From Charina bottae (lineage: Eukaryota > Chordata > Lepidosauria > Squamata > Charinaidae): DNA of 64,000 nucleotides. The stretch is from positions 83,659,798 to 83,723,797 of the forward strand of contig JALMGJ010000004.1 in assembly GCA_023362775.1 (NCBI GenBank), read 5' to 3'. The notes below the pieces were generated by a model. It saw only the letters and a program-made list of their open reading frames with translations. It did not search any database and was not told the origin of the DNA. Position numbers and translations under genes: made by a program. Positions 34,280 to 45,576 of the stretch are shown piece by piece (position 1 is the first letter of the stretch; each line of letters opens with the position of its first letter).

Positions 34280-35250
34280 TTATGTAGCTGTCCATTGTTA
34301 CAATTTTTTTCTTTGTCCTGCTAATAGACATACAGACTTCATTCACTAACTGTAGGGACATGAGTGCCAACAGCAGAGGGTGGCTAAGAGAGGTATGACC
34401 CCCCAGCCCTAGTATACAGTGGGTTCATTTATTGGAAACCATACACAATCTCATTCAGCGGGTTCATGAATTTCTATGCAACCACAACCCTGGAATTAAA
34501 GTTCCCAATGAATTTCAAAATATTCTACCAGTAATTGAAAGTTTCTTTATTGAAGCAAGGCAAATGTACACCCCTTAAACACATAGCATACTCACCATAC
34601 ACTCCCTATAGTTACTGTTGGCTAGACCCTTTTCATTCTATGTCTCTTTCTCTCTCTTTGTGGGACTTATTTTGCACCTTGTTGAACTCATGTTCTTTCA
34701 TACATACATGTACAACTAAGTCTGTGGCTTTTCACTCTATCACCTTTAGCATTTTTTTTTTTGCATTCCAGCAGTACTTCCTTTTTACACTTGCTTTTCC
34801 TCTTAGGTAACTTCTATAGGATTAGTTCAGACAATATCTAGCAGTGTTGATTCTCAGCATCATATAAGAGCTAGAATGCTGTCCCCAACAATTCACACAA
34901 GGTTGTTCCACTAAAATAGAGTTTATACATGCATAGATATCAGGTGTGAGAACATTCTCTGAGTTTGTTGTTGTTTTTAAAAATTGAGTTTATTGCTATA
35001 GGCAGCTTTAAAATGGTTTTTCCATGAGATAACTGAGGAAAATATGGGTTAGGGATACACAGTTGTACAATGCTAACTCTGAAGATAATTGTTTTCTAAG
35101 AGAATTGAAAGTGCACTCGTTTCCTTTGTGGTACTTTTATCTCAGTACTGTGTCAAGACAGCAGATACTGAACATTTTGGAAATACTTCAGAATCAAATG
35201 AATAAAGGTGATACTGAGTTTAACATACAGCACAACAACTTTGTTACTAA
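34280..35250. other. Unique DNA
   Basis: Nothing recognised. Confidence 0.45.
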
Positions 35251-35503
35251 GATTGTTGTTGTTGTTCAGTCGTTAAGTCGTGTTTGACTCTTTGTGACCC
35301 CATGGACCATAGCACGCCAGGCCTTTCTGTCCTCCACTGTCTCCCGGAGTTTACTCAAATTCATGTTCGTTACATCGGTGATGCTATCTAACCATCTCAT
35401 CCTCTGCCATCCCCTTCTCCTTTTGCCTTCAGTCTTTCCCAGCATCAGGGTCTTCTCCAGTGAGTCCTCTCTTCGCATTAGGTGGCCAAAGTATTTGATA
35501 CTA
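35250..35503 (-). pseudogene. Bov-B (RTE) LINE 3' end with ORF2 C-terminus
   Basis: (GTT)n and TTCAGTCGTTAAGTCGTGTT mark the 3' terminus in antisense. The frame at 35266-35500 reads FGHLMRREDSLEKTLMLGKT, then EGKRRRGWQRMRWLDSITD, WRAMVHGVTKSQTRLND: the C-terminal end of Bov-B ORF2 downstream of the RT domain, uninterrupted here. The copy is strongly 5'-truncated at about 35503. It is much closer to the Bov-B wording familiar from ruminants than the copy at 37.75 kb. Confidence 0.88.
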
Positions 35504-35529
35504 AGATAGTATTTGATACTAAGATAGGG

Positions 35530-36300
35530 TATCTTAAATAAGTTTTTGAAAGGGTAGTTTACTATTCTTTTCTCTCTATTGCAACCACCTCTCCCACTTA
35601 CCCACCCAGAAGTCTCTCTGGAGAATATGAAGGGGCTTTCTAAACAAATTGGGACAAGGTGCAGAGGGTTTCTGGCTACAGGAGGCCATGGGATGCAACA
35701 TTTTAGATAAAGCACATTGCTACCTTAATAGTGAAGGATATGGGAACATGTCCAAAATACACAATTAGGAAGAGAATAAATGTGAATGTCATTTCAACAT
35801 TTCTACTGCTGCAGTATATATGAGACATAAAAAGAACAGAAATAGCTAGGATAAAATAAAAGATGGAAGGATTGGAATTTGTTGTTTTATTTTATAGATA
35901 TTTTACCAAGTGGTTCATGTTAGAGATGCTCTCCAGTTAAGCTGTTGGCAAACTATAAATAATGCAGATGAGTCAGCACAGTTGAGACATGCACACGTAC
36001 ACATACACATACATACACACATAATGCAGAGTCAAGTACATTGATTTGGCTCAGTTGTGCTTGTTTTTGTATAGCAGAAATATAGCATTGCTCTTTTGCA
36101 GTAAAAGAACAAGACATTTGTCACTGCATTTTAATGAATACAGAAGTCAAGCATTTAAAAATTTGAAGCTTCCCTATTTAAAATGTGAATATATAGCAAT
36201 GTGGCTTAGTGGGTGGCAACAGAAAGCAGAAATATTTCTCACAGATTTTAAGGATAAAATGCTATAATTTATGTTTTCTCAAATATATTTTAAATAGGAA
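35530..36300. other. Unique DNA
   Basis: A short AGTATTTGATACTAAGAT pair lies at 35491-35527. Nothing else is recognised. Confidence 0.45.
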
Positions 36301-36302
36301 TT

Positions 36303-37512
36303 TATTTATTTATTTACTTATTTATTTAGAATTGGGCACCTCCTGACTCCAATCAACTCTGGGCACTTCACAACATAAAAACAAGCAACAAATATACAGA
36401 AAAAAATAACAATAACAAGATGGCAGAACATAACAAGACAAAACACACCCACAAGGGGCTCCAGCCAACTTCTGGGATAAGAACCAAGTCTAAAGCTCTC
36501 TGGAGCACTATCAGGATGGGAACTATCCAGATATCAGGGGGAACACCATTCCAGTGAGCAGGTGCTTTGACAAAGAAGTCACACTTCCGGACCCTAGTAG
36601 ATGACATTGTTTAATCGAAGGAGCCCAGAGTGCACCAACCCTGTCAGATTGTACCAGCCAGGCTGACACCACGGAAGATAGGTGGTCCCTCAAGTAACTA
36701 GGCCCTATGCCATATAGGGCTGTATTGCTCATACCTTTACCAATAGCACCTGAAAGCAAATTGGCAACCAGTTCAGTTCACTGAACAGAAGTGTCACATG
36801 GGCATCCCAAAGCATGCCCGTCACTGCCCATGCATTTTGAATCAGTTGAAGCTTCCATGTGGTCTTCAATGGCAGCCCTACGTAGAATGTATCACAGTAT
36901 TCAAGCCTTGAGATGACTATAGCATCAGTGACTGTCTGAAGGGTTTCCTGGGAAGGGCATCACTTGAAAATGTAAAAACTCTTTCCTGTCACAGCTGCTA
37001 CCTAGTCATTGAGTTCAGGAAGACCCCCAGATTGTGCACCATTCTTGAATGGGGAAGTGCAACGTCACCCTAGGTCACAGTTTGAATCTCCCCAGACCTT
37101 AGGGTCCCTAACAACCACAGCTACTCAGTCTTGGTGGGATTGGATCAGAGACAATTCTCCCCATCCAGACCCACACAGCCTCTGCCCACTAGGACATGAC
37201 CTCAGTAGCTTCACTTGGCTGGCTTGGGTCAAAAGATACAACTGGGTATCATCAACATACTGATGATACCAAATCCCAAACCAGCAAATGATCTGACCCT
37301 GCAGTTCCATATAGATGTTGAATAGGATGGGAGAGAGTATTATGCCCTGTGGCACACTACAAAGAAGAAGTCCAACAAACATCAACTGAAACTTTACCTA
37401 GGGGAAGGAGGAGAACCACTGTAAAATGGTGCCACCCTTTCCCAGCCCCTAGAGGCAGTCCAGTATGTTATGTTTGCTATCCATTGTTTTTAGGAGTCTT
37501 TCTCCCATCTCC
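36303..37512 (-). pseudogene. L2 LINE, 1.2 kb antisense 3' fragment
   Basis: The start is (TTTA)n and AGAATTGGGCACCTCCTGAC, the 3' end in antisense. C-terminal frames include AVFPLISG-type text and YGIGPSYLRDHLSS (36523-36759). The RT part reads VPQGIILSPILFNIYMELQG and YHQYVDDTQLYLL (37125-37385); the catalytic DD pair is retained. Stops and shifts elsewhere break the frame. It is cut at about 37512 by a SINE fragment. Confidence 0.8.
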
Positions 37513-37517
37513 CATCT

Positions 37518-37747
37518 CCACTCGCCCAAGCTCTTGCCAACCTAGCAATTCGAAAGCATGCAAAATGCAAGTAGAGAAATAGGTATCACTTTGGTGGGAT
37601 GGTAACAGCGTTCCACGCGCGTCATGCCGGCCACATGACCGCGGAAGCATCTTCGGACAGCGCTGGCTCTTTGGCTAAGAAACAGAGATGAGCATCACCC
37701 CCTAGAGTCAGACACAACTGTGCAGGGGAAAACCTTTACCTTTACCT
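37518..37747 (+). mobile_element. tRNA-derived squamate SINE (family 2), 5'-truncated
   Basis: It begins at CACTCGCCCAAGCTCTTGCC without the tRNA-like head and ends AACCTTTACCTTTACC, directly before a Bov-B 3' end. Confidence 0.85.
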
Positions 37748-37751
37748 ATAC

Positions 37752-38460
37752 ATATGTTGTTTATTCATTGAGTCGCTTCCGACTCTTCGTGACTTCATGG
37801 ACCAGCCCATGCCAGAGCTTCCTGTCGGCCGTCACCATTCCCAGCTCCCCCACGGTCGAGTCTGTCACCTTCAGAATATCATCCATCCATCTTGCCCTTG
37901 GTCGGCCCCTCTTCCTTTTGCCTTCCACTTTCCCTAGCATCAGCTTCTTCTCCAGGGTATCCTGTCTTCTCATTATGTGGCCAAAGTACTTCAGTTTTGC
38001 CTTTAATATCATTCCCTCAAGTGAGCAGTCTGGCTTTATTTCCTGGAGTATGGACTGGATTGATCTTCTTGCAGTCCAAGGCACTCTCAGAATTTTCCTC
38101 CAACACCACAGTTCAAAAGAATCTATCTTCCTTCGCTCAGCCTTCCTTATGGTCCAGCTCTCACAGCCATAGGTTACTACAGGGAATACCATTGCTTTGA
38201 CTATGCGGACCTTTGTTGTCAGTGTGATGTCTCTGCTCTTAACTATTTTATCAAGATTTGCCATTGCTCTGCTCCCAAGAAGTAGACGTCTTCTGATTTC
38301 CTGGCTGCAGTCAGCATCTGCAGTAATCTTTGCAGCTAGAATTACAAAGTCTGTCACTGCCTCAACTTTTTCTCCCTCTATTTGCCAGTGATCAATCAAG
38401 CTGGTTGCCATAATCTTGGTTTTATTGAGGTTTAACTGCAACCCAGCTTTTGCACTTTCT
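37752..38460 (-). pseudogene. Bov-B (RTE) LINE 3' portion, 226-codon open frame
   Basis: The antisense frame 37761-38441 is open for 226 codons. It covers the end of the RT (LNLNKTKIM at its start), the thumb and the C-terminal region: MVFPVVTYGCESWTIRKAE, RKILRVPWTARRS, LKYFGHIMRRQDTLEKKLML, GKVEGKRKRGRPRARWMDD. The end is WHGLVHEVTKSRKRLNE. The catalytic RT motifs lie upstream and are missing, so the copy is 5'-truncated at about 38460. Compared with 35250-35503 it differs at many residues (MRRQDTLEKK against MRREDSLEKT), so the two belong to different Bov-B subfamilies or ages. Confidence 0.9.
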
Positions 38461-38463
38461 TCT

Positions 38464-38507
38464 AAATATAAATAAAATATACGTATACGTATATTTTATT
38501 TATATTT
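38464..38507. repeat. Perfect 44-bp AT-rich palindrome
   Basis: Centred on ACGTATACGT (38481-38490), with arms AAATATAAATAAAATAT and its exact complement. It lies at the join between the truncated Bov-B end and an L2 3' end. Confidence 0.95.
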
Positions 38508-39085
38508 CAAATTTAGTCACCACCCATCTCACACAAAGAGCAATTCTGTGTGGTTTACAATAAAACTAGAATAAATAAAGATTAAAATTCAATAAAAACA
38601 ATATTCTTAAGTAAAAATATACACTCCAAGATAGAGATGTTAAAAAGTTCTTAATTTTATTAATGGGAACCTCTTCAAGGTACTAACCACCACCAGGCTT
38701 GGGTAACTGTTGTCACGACCCAAGCGAGATGGCAGAACCAGGTCTTCACCCCTTTCCAGAAGGCTGGGAGAGTGGGGGCCTGCCTAACCTCTGGGGAAAG
38801 AGTGTTCCATAGGGTGGGGGCAATGGGAGAGAAGGCTCTCTTCCTGGGCCCTGCCAATCAACAGACATTCATGGGCGGGGTCCGTAACATGCCCTCTCTG
38901 CCTCACCAGGTGGGATGAGTCGATGTAATGGGGGTGAGACGGTCCCTCAGGTAACCTGGACCCATGCCATGTAGGGCTTTAAAGGTGATGACCAACACCT
39001 TGAATTCGACCCAGAAACAAACTGTCACCCAATGCAACTGATTTCTTGAAGGCAGTTGCTTTGCTCCAGTAACTGCCAAAGTCAA
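38490..39085 (-). mobile_element. L2 LINE 3' fragment
   Basis: TTTTATTTATATTTCAAATT and CACCACCCATCTCAC mark the 3' end in antisense. 38675-38857 encodes GPRKRAFSPIAPTLWNTLSP and 38903-39085 GMGPGYLRDRL, both L2 C-terminal motifs. Confidence 0.8.
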
Positions 39086-39301
39086 TTTGAAATTTTATAT
39101 AAATTATAATAAAATTTAGATTTTACTTTAAGTTCTAATTTAGATGTCTCTTTCCCAAAAGTAATTGTGCTGAAAACACTTCACAGTACATACATGTACT
39201 TAATTCATTGAAACATCTTGTAAATAACAGGGCTTACATTCTAATCAATGTTAGGAAGAAACAAATGTGTTGCTTTTAGAATAACACAAAAATATCAGGA
39301 T

Positions 39302-39592
39302 ATATGTAAGGGGCGTGGTGGTTCAGCGGGTAAGATGCCAGGCTTGTCAATCGGAAGATTGCAAGTTTGGAGGTTCGAATCCCTAGCCCTGCGTGCGGAG
39401 TGAGCTCCCGCACTCACCCCAGCTCTTGCCAACCTAACAATTCGAAAGCATGCAAATGCAAGTAGATTAATAGGTACCACTTCGGTGGGTAGGTAACAGT
39501 GTTCTGCGCGTGTCATGCGGCCACATGACCGTGGAAGCGTCTTCGGACAACGCTGGCTCTTTGGCTAACGAACGGAGATGAGCACCGAGATG
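39302..39592 (+). mobile_element. tRNA-derived squamate SINE (family 2), 3'-truncated
   Basis: The B box GGTTCGAATCC is at 39372-39382. The copy stops after GGAGATGAGCACCGAGATGA, lacking the Bov-B-like tail. Confidence 0.88.
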
Positions 39593-39949
39593 AGGACAGA
39601 TAGACTCAATTGAAGTATCAATATAAAAAATGGGTAGTCCAAATTGAATCTCTCTAGATTGGGGTTTCTCAACCAGGGTTCCGTGGAACCCTAGGGTTCT
39701 GCGAGAGGTCACTAGGGGTTCCCTGGGAGATCACAATTTATTTTAAAATGTATTTCAAATTCTGGAAACTTCACATTAAAGAGGTAAGTTTCATTCTTAA
39801 TTTATAGGTTAAAAACACTGTTAATGCATATATAGAGGCCTACTCATGAAACGAATATAATAATTTTGTAACCTCTGGCCTATATTTGAGCCTGAATGTG
39901 CAAGGGTTCCATGAGGCCTGAAAAATATTTCAAGGGTTCCTCCATGGTT

Positions 39950-39965
39950 AAAAAGTTGAGAAAGA
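39950..39965. repeat. L1 target-site duplication, left copy
   Basis: AAAAAGTTGAGAAAGA, repeated at 47701-47715 behind the A-tail (the leading As are ambiguous). Confidence 0.88.
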
Positions 39966-40673
39966 GAGACTTCCGGGTGAGCTAAGAGGGCGGCTGGATG
40001 CGGACGAGACGAGCTCCGCAAAAGAAATAATTGCTGCTGTTGGGGAAGGATGATTTCGCAGGGAAAAGGAGAAAGGCGAGATTGGCTAGAGAAGTGGAGA
40101 AATACTTCTCTGGGAGAGAATTTCAGCTGCTACATAGGACACCGAGTCGTGCAAGTGTGAGCTTTCATTTTGGTTGTGTTTGATGTTTGTCGCTGTTTGA
40201 TGTTAATGGAGGCTCGTGATGCCGAGTAGCAAGAAAGATAAGAAATAAACAAACTGGCAAAGTCTAACAAACAAACTGACAGGAGCTGCTATCTTAACCA
40301 TAGACAATAGTGAATGAACAAAAACAAAAGAAGCTTAAATTTCTGAACAAAGAATAAGCAAAAGATATTGAAAAGACTGAAGTATTTCTCTAAAAAAAAC
40401 GGGACTCAATTAATTAATTATTAAACGAGGCCATCTTTAAGAGACTACAAAAATAATTTGTGAATATTGAAATATAAATATTTAGAGTACTTATAAGTAT
40501 AGTAAAATAATCTTTGTGTATTAGAAATAAGGTAAAATATAATATTGTAGATAACATTGGTTAACTTTAAATCCAGGGCAATATAAAGCATTGTAGATAC
40601 AATAATTGTTAAGAATATAGAATTTTTTGTGTAAGTTGTAACTAGTAAGTAGAAACATTCTGAATATATAATT

Positions 40674-41477
40674 ATGAACACAAGACACCAACTAAGAGGA
40701 GGATCGGACATATCAGAGGGAGAAGGTTTAAAAGCATTATTTGAGGAATTCACAGTGAAAATGACAGAAACTATAACTCAGACAGTGAAAAAAATATTAG
40801 AAGAAAAACTAGAAGGACTGGAAAAAAGACTAGACCAAAAGCTGGACATAATAGAAAAAAGATTAAAGAATGAAATACAAGAAGTTAAAAAACAAGCCGA
40901 TAAATGTGAAGAAAGAGGAGAAGAAGAAGAACAACGTATATCCTTATTAGAACTAAAGGAAAAAGAGCATTATATAAGGATAAGAGGGGTGGTTGAAGAT
41001 AAGGAGGAAAATACTAAAGGGATATTAATACAAATGCTTGCAAACTTGATAGAGTGGGAGGAGGAGAAAATTGATGAAGAAATAGAAAAAATGTATAGAG
41101 TTAATTCGAAATATGCAATGGTCAATAAAAAGCCAAGAGATATATTAATAGAATTCTCCAAAAAATATATAGAGAGAGATTTAATAATTCAAGCAGCATA
41201 TAATAAAAAAATTGAGGTTGAAGGAAACACAATTACTATCTTCAAAGAAATTCCAGGGAAAATATTAAAAAAAAGAAAAGAATATAAATTCCTTACAGAC
41301 ACACTAAAGAAAAATGAAATAAATTTTAGATGGGAAAATATTGAAGGAATAAATTTAATATACAAAGGACAAAGATACAGATTAAACTCTATATTTAAAG
41401 TGAAGGAATTTTATAAAAGATTGGAAAAAGAGTTAAAAAATAAGAAAGAACAAGGAAAAGAACAGGAGCAGAGTTAA
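40674..41477 (+). CDS. L1 ORF1 protein, intact frame
   Basis: This is the RNA-binding nucleic-acid chaperone that coats L1 RNA as a trimer in the cytoplasm. The frame is complete at 267 codons with no stop. Residues about 30-95 form a heptad-rich coiled coil (ILEEKLEGLEKRLDQKL). An RRM-like domain starts at about 97 (YIRIRGVVE) and runs to about 165 (PRDILIEFSKK), followed by a C-terminal domain to about 250 and a lysine/glutamine-rich tail. The RRM and CTD order is the standard L1 layout. The start ATG is chosen because it is the first in the frame and gives the usual short N-terminus. ORF2 follows after 67 bp. Intact ORF1 next to a ruined ORF2 suggests a fairly recent insertion. The protein could in principle be made, but nothing here shows transcription. 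Confidence 0.92.
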   Translation: MNTRHQLRGGSDISEGEGLKALFEEFTVKMTETITQTVKKILEEKLEGLEKRLDQKLDIIEKRLKNEIQEVKKQADKCEERGEEEEQRISLLELKEKEHYIRIRGVVEDKEENTKGILIQMLANLIEWEEEKIDEEIEKMYRVNSKYAMVNKKPRDILIEFSKKYIERDLIIQAAYNKKIEVEGNTITIFKEIPGKILKKRKEYKFLTDTLKKNEINFRWENIEGINLIYKGQRYRLNSIFKVKEFYKRLEKELKNKKEQGKEQEQS

Positions 41478-43265
41478 AAAATATAAAATGAGGGGGGAAA
41501 GGTTTGTCTTAAAACACTGTCTGAAAAATAAGTAAGTATAGAAAATGAGCAATTTAAAAAATCTAACATGGAATGTAAATGGGCTTAATTCCTCAGTTAA
41601 CAGAAACAGAATGTTCCAACTTTAAAAAAAATTGGAACTAGACATTATCTGCCTACAAGAGACCCATATAAAAATGAAAGATATAAAATACTTAGATAAT
41701 AAAAAAATGGGATCATCATTTATCATCATCATCCAAATGAAAGGGAAAAAAACGGTATAGTAATATATGTTAAGCCCTTGCTTAAACCAAAATTAATAGT
41801 AAAAGATCAAGATGGAAGATATATAATTATTGAAATTGAAAGTCAAAATATAAAAATATTGATAATTGTGGTATATGCCCCAAATAATAACCAAAATTTT
41901 TTTTTCAAGGAACCATCAGATGTCCTCTCAGAATATACACATAATAATTGGATAATGATGGGGGATTGGAATGGGGTTGTAGAACCTAAAATAGATAGGA
42001 AATCAGAAAACCAAATTAGTAAAAACCAAGGAAAATTACCAAAATAATTTTTTAATATGATTAAAAATTTAATGTTAGTAGATGCATGGAGATATAATAA
42101 AGGAAAGGAAAGAGAATATACATTCTATTCTAATAGATTTAACTCATTCTCTAGAATTGATATGATTTGGATATCTAAAAGCTTAGAAAATAAAATTAAA
42201 GATATATCAATTCTACCAAAAACACTTTCAGACCACAACCCCGTTCAAATGACTCTACATATAAATACAAAAAAATACAGATGGTGAATGAACGAAAATA
42301 TCCTTAAAGATTAAAAAAAATTAGAAGAATTGAAAAAAAATTACAGGATTATTTTATTTGGAATATTGATAATGAAGTTAAGATAGAAACAGTATGGGAT
42401 GCAAGTAAAGCATATATGAGAGGACACCTGATATTGTTAAATAACCATCAAAAAAATATCAAATAAAAAAACTAGAAATAATAATGGAACAGATAAAAGA
42501 GAAAGAAGTGGAATTGCAAAATAATAATAGAAAGAAAAAAGATAAAGAGGAAATAGTAAATCAAATCAAGTTATTGCAACTCCAGGTAAGGATAGAATTA
42601 ACAGAAGAATTAGACAGAAAGTTAAAATTTATTAAACAAAGAAATTTTGAATATGCAAATAAACCAGGGAAATGGCTAGCATATAAATTAAGAAAAGAAA
42701 AAGAAAAAAATTATTACCAAAATTAGAGATAAAAATAGGGAATTAATATACAATGAAGATATTAAAAAAGCTTTTTTTGATTATTATACTAAATTATACC
42801 AAAAACAACAAATACCAATAAATAAAATAGATGAATATATTAAGAAATGTAATTTAGGAAAATTAACAGAAGAGGAAAAAGATTGTACAAATAATAGTAT
42901 TACAACCCAAGAAATTATCGAAGCAATTAAAAGATTGAAAATAGGGAAAACGCCAGGAACCGATGGTTTTACAGCCGAATATTATAAAAAATTTCAGGAA
43001 TATTTGATTGATCCATTAAAAACACTATTTAATTCAATATTGGAGGGCTCAAATATACCACAATCATGGAGAGAAGCTAATATTGTTTTAATACCAAAAG
43101 AAAATCAAGACCCAACAGAATGTAAAAATTATAGACCAATTTCCTTACTGAACAATTATTACAAAATATTTACTATTATTCTGGCTGAAAGATTAAAAAA
43201 GTAATTACAGAAAATAATTAATCAGGACCAAAATGGATTTTTACCAAATAGACAAATAAAAGATA

Positions 43266-44859
43266 CCATATTTTCCAGCGTATAAGACAACTTTTTAACC
43301 CAGGAAAATCTTCTCAAAAGTCGGGGGTCATCTTATACGCCGGGGTCGTCTTATAGGGCGGGTGCTTTCCAAACTGTGTGTCGCACAATACTGTGTCACC
43401 TGGGGGGCCCAAGTGTGTCGCACAAGAACCCAGAAGCGCTGATGGCGCACCGCACGGGTGCAACTCCACTTCCCCGCCGCACAGCTGGTCCCCGCCGCAC
43501 AGCTGATTGGCGCGGAGATTTTCCACCCGGGCCCTCCCCCCCAGAATACATCTCCAAGCTTTAGCAGAACAAATCGTGAAGGAGGAGGAGGAAGAGGGTG
43601 GTGGTGATGATGGGGGGAGGTTTGAAAAAGCAGATCCAAGCACAAAAGTTAGTGAGTCATTTCGGTGGCAGCTGGAACAGTTTTCTTGACTCTGGCCTCC
43701 CTCCTTCTCTCACTCTCTTTCCCTGGCAATGGATCAGTACAGGGGGGGGGAGGGAAGGGAGGAGAAGGCAAGGGAGGGAGCGTTCAAGAGAAGTGGATTT
43801 AAAAGAGCAGGGGGGGCTTTGTATACAGATGCCCGCGTGTTAATTCTTCCGGCGGTGATGCGATTCACGCCCCTAATTGATTTATTTTTAAAGCCACCCC
43901 CCGCTCTTTTAAATCCGCTCCTCTTGAACGCTCCCCCATCTGGTCCCACTCTTCGCTCCCTCCCTCCCTCGCTGTTTCCTCCTTTCCCTCCCGACCTCCC
44001 CCGCACTGATCCATCGCCAGGGAAAGAGAACAAGAGGGAGGGAGGCCGGAGTCAAGAAAACTGTTCCAGCCACCGCTGAAATGACTCAGTAACTTTTGCG
44101 CTTGGATCTGCTTTTTCAAACTTCCCCCCATCACCCTCCTCCTCCTCCTCCTCCTCCTTCATGGTTTGTTCCGCTAAAGCTTGGAAATGTATTCTTCACC
44201 CCTCTGCCTTGCCCAGGTAATTAAAGCTTTCTCACCCCTCCCCACAATATTCTCCTTCACACACACACCCCGCGCTGCCGCGCTTCGCATTACTATTCGC
44301 TTTCTACTCCGCTTCCCTGTTTTCTCCCTGCAGTTTTTTACTTTCTACTCCGCTTCCCCACCACACAGCTGATTGGCGTGGATATTTTCCACCCCGGGGT
44401 GCCCCCCCATCACTTTTTGCAGTGATCCGAGGCTTTTTCGCCTCACGACTGCAGCTTTTTTTGGCAGAGGCAGGGCAGGGCAGGGCAGCTGCGGGGCGGG
44501 GCAGGGCAACCCTGCCCTGCCCAAGGTGGAAGCCAATCGCGTGGGGCGAAGGACAGGCAGAGGAGAAGATCAGGGAAGCGGACTTGTCTCCGAGCAATTA
44601 ACTCAGATATTATACAATGCTGGTGGCAGGTAGGGTGGGGAGCTGCAGCTACATTTTCCTGCTAAGTACCTGCATGTAATAAGCATTTGAATTAAAATTA
44701 CCATAATGAAATCAAATCTGATGCTTTTTAATTTTTATTTGGTGTGCGTTGGAAGAGGGGTAGTCTTATACGGCGAGTATATCCCAAACTCTATATTTTA
44801 ACTGGAAAAGTTGGGGGTCGTCTTATACGCCCAGTCGTCTTATAAGCCGGAAAATACGG
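43266..44859. mobile_element. Non-autonomous Tc1/mariner-type element with foldback interior
   Basis: It is flanked by TA at 43264-43265 and 44860-44861. The terminal inverted repeats are CCATATTTTCCAGCGTATAA on the left and the complement of TTATAAGCCGGAAAATACGG on the right. Both ends also carry an internal AAGTTGGGGGTCGTCTTATA-like subterminal motif. No transposase frame exists. The interior is GC- and CpG-rich and holds a long palindrome. A direct repeat (CACAGCTGATTGGCG at 43498 and 44363) and a GC-rich hairpin (CAGGGCAACCCTGCCCTG, about 44503-44520) add structure. Confidence 0.88.
43543..44195. repeat. Long imperfect palindrome, about 653 bp
   Basis: The left arm AGAATACATCTCCAAGCTTT is mirrored by the right arm ending AAAGCTTGGAAATGTATTCT. 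Further matched pairs are GCAGATCCAAGCACAAAAGT with ACTTTTGCGCTTGGATCTGC, and GCGTTCAAGAGAAGTGGATT with AATCCGCTCCTCTTGAACGC. The centre is near 43869. Open frames of 80-116 codons across it come in mirrored pairs and are not genes. Confidence 0.92.
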
Positions 44860-45544
44860 TAATATAAATATGTGATAGATCTAATTGAATATGCACATAT
44901 ACATAATGAAAAGCCAATAATGCTCCTATTTTTGGACGCAGAAAAAGCTTTCAACAACGTTAATTGGGAATTCATATATAAAGTATTGGAAAACAGAAAT
45001 TTTGGAGAAAAATTTACAAATGCAATAAAAGCAATATACAAGATACAAAAAGCAAGAATAATAGTAAACGATGAAGAAACTCAAGAATTTAAAATAACAA
45101 AAGGTACTAGACAAGGTTGCCCTATTTCCCCTCTATTGTTTATTGTGGTTCTAGAAGTATTACTAGAAGAAATTAGAAAAGATGAAAATTTGGAATGAAT
45201 CAAGATAAAACAGGAAAATTACAAATTAAAGGCATTTGCAGATGATTTGATAATAACAATACAAAATCCAATGAATACAATAGATAAATTAATCCTTAAA
45301 CTACAGGAATATGGTGATTTATCAGGGTTTAAAATTAACAAACAGAAAACTAAGATGATTAGTTTAAATATGACAAAAGATGAGAAAAGAAAATTAGAGC
45401 ATATAACAGGATTCCAAAACATTAAAAAACTAAAATATTTAGGAATACAATTAACATCTAATAATTTAGATTTATATAAAAATAACTATGATAGTTTATG
45501 GAAGGAAATTAAAAAAGATCTAGAGCGATGGGAAAACTTACAAA

Positions 45545-45576
45545 TATCATTATCATTATCATTATCATTATCATTA
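45545..45576. repeat. (TCATTA)n expansion inside L1 ORF2
   Basis: Five TCATTA units interrupt the thumb region of L1 ORF2 and give a run of alternating Ile/Ser-Leu codons before the frame shifts. Confidence 0.92.

Noticed and set aside
43314..44633. Many 60-116-codon frames on both strands
   Set aside because: They come in mirrored pairs from the palindrome of the mariner-type element and contain no transposase motif.
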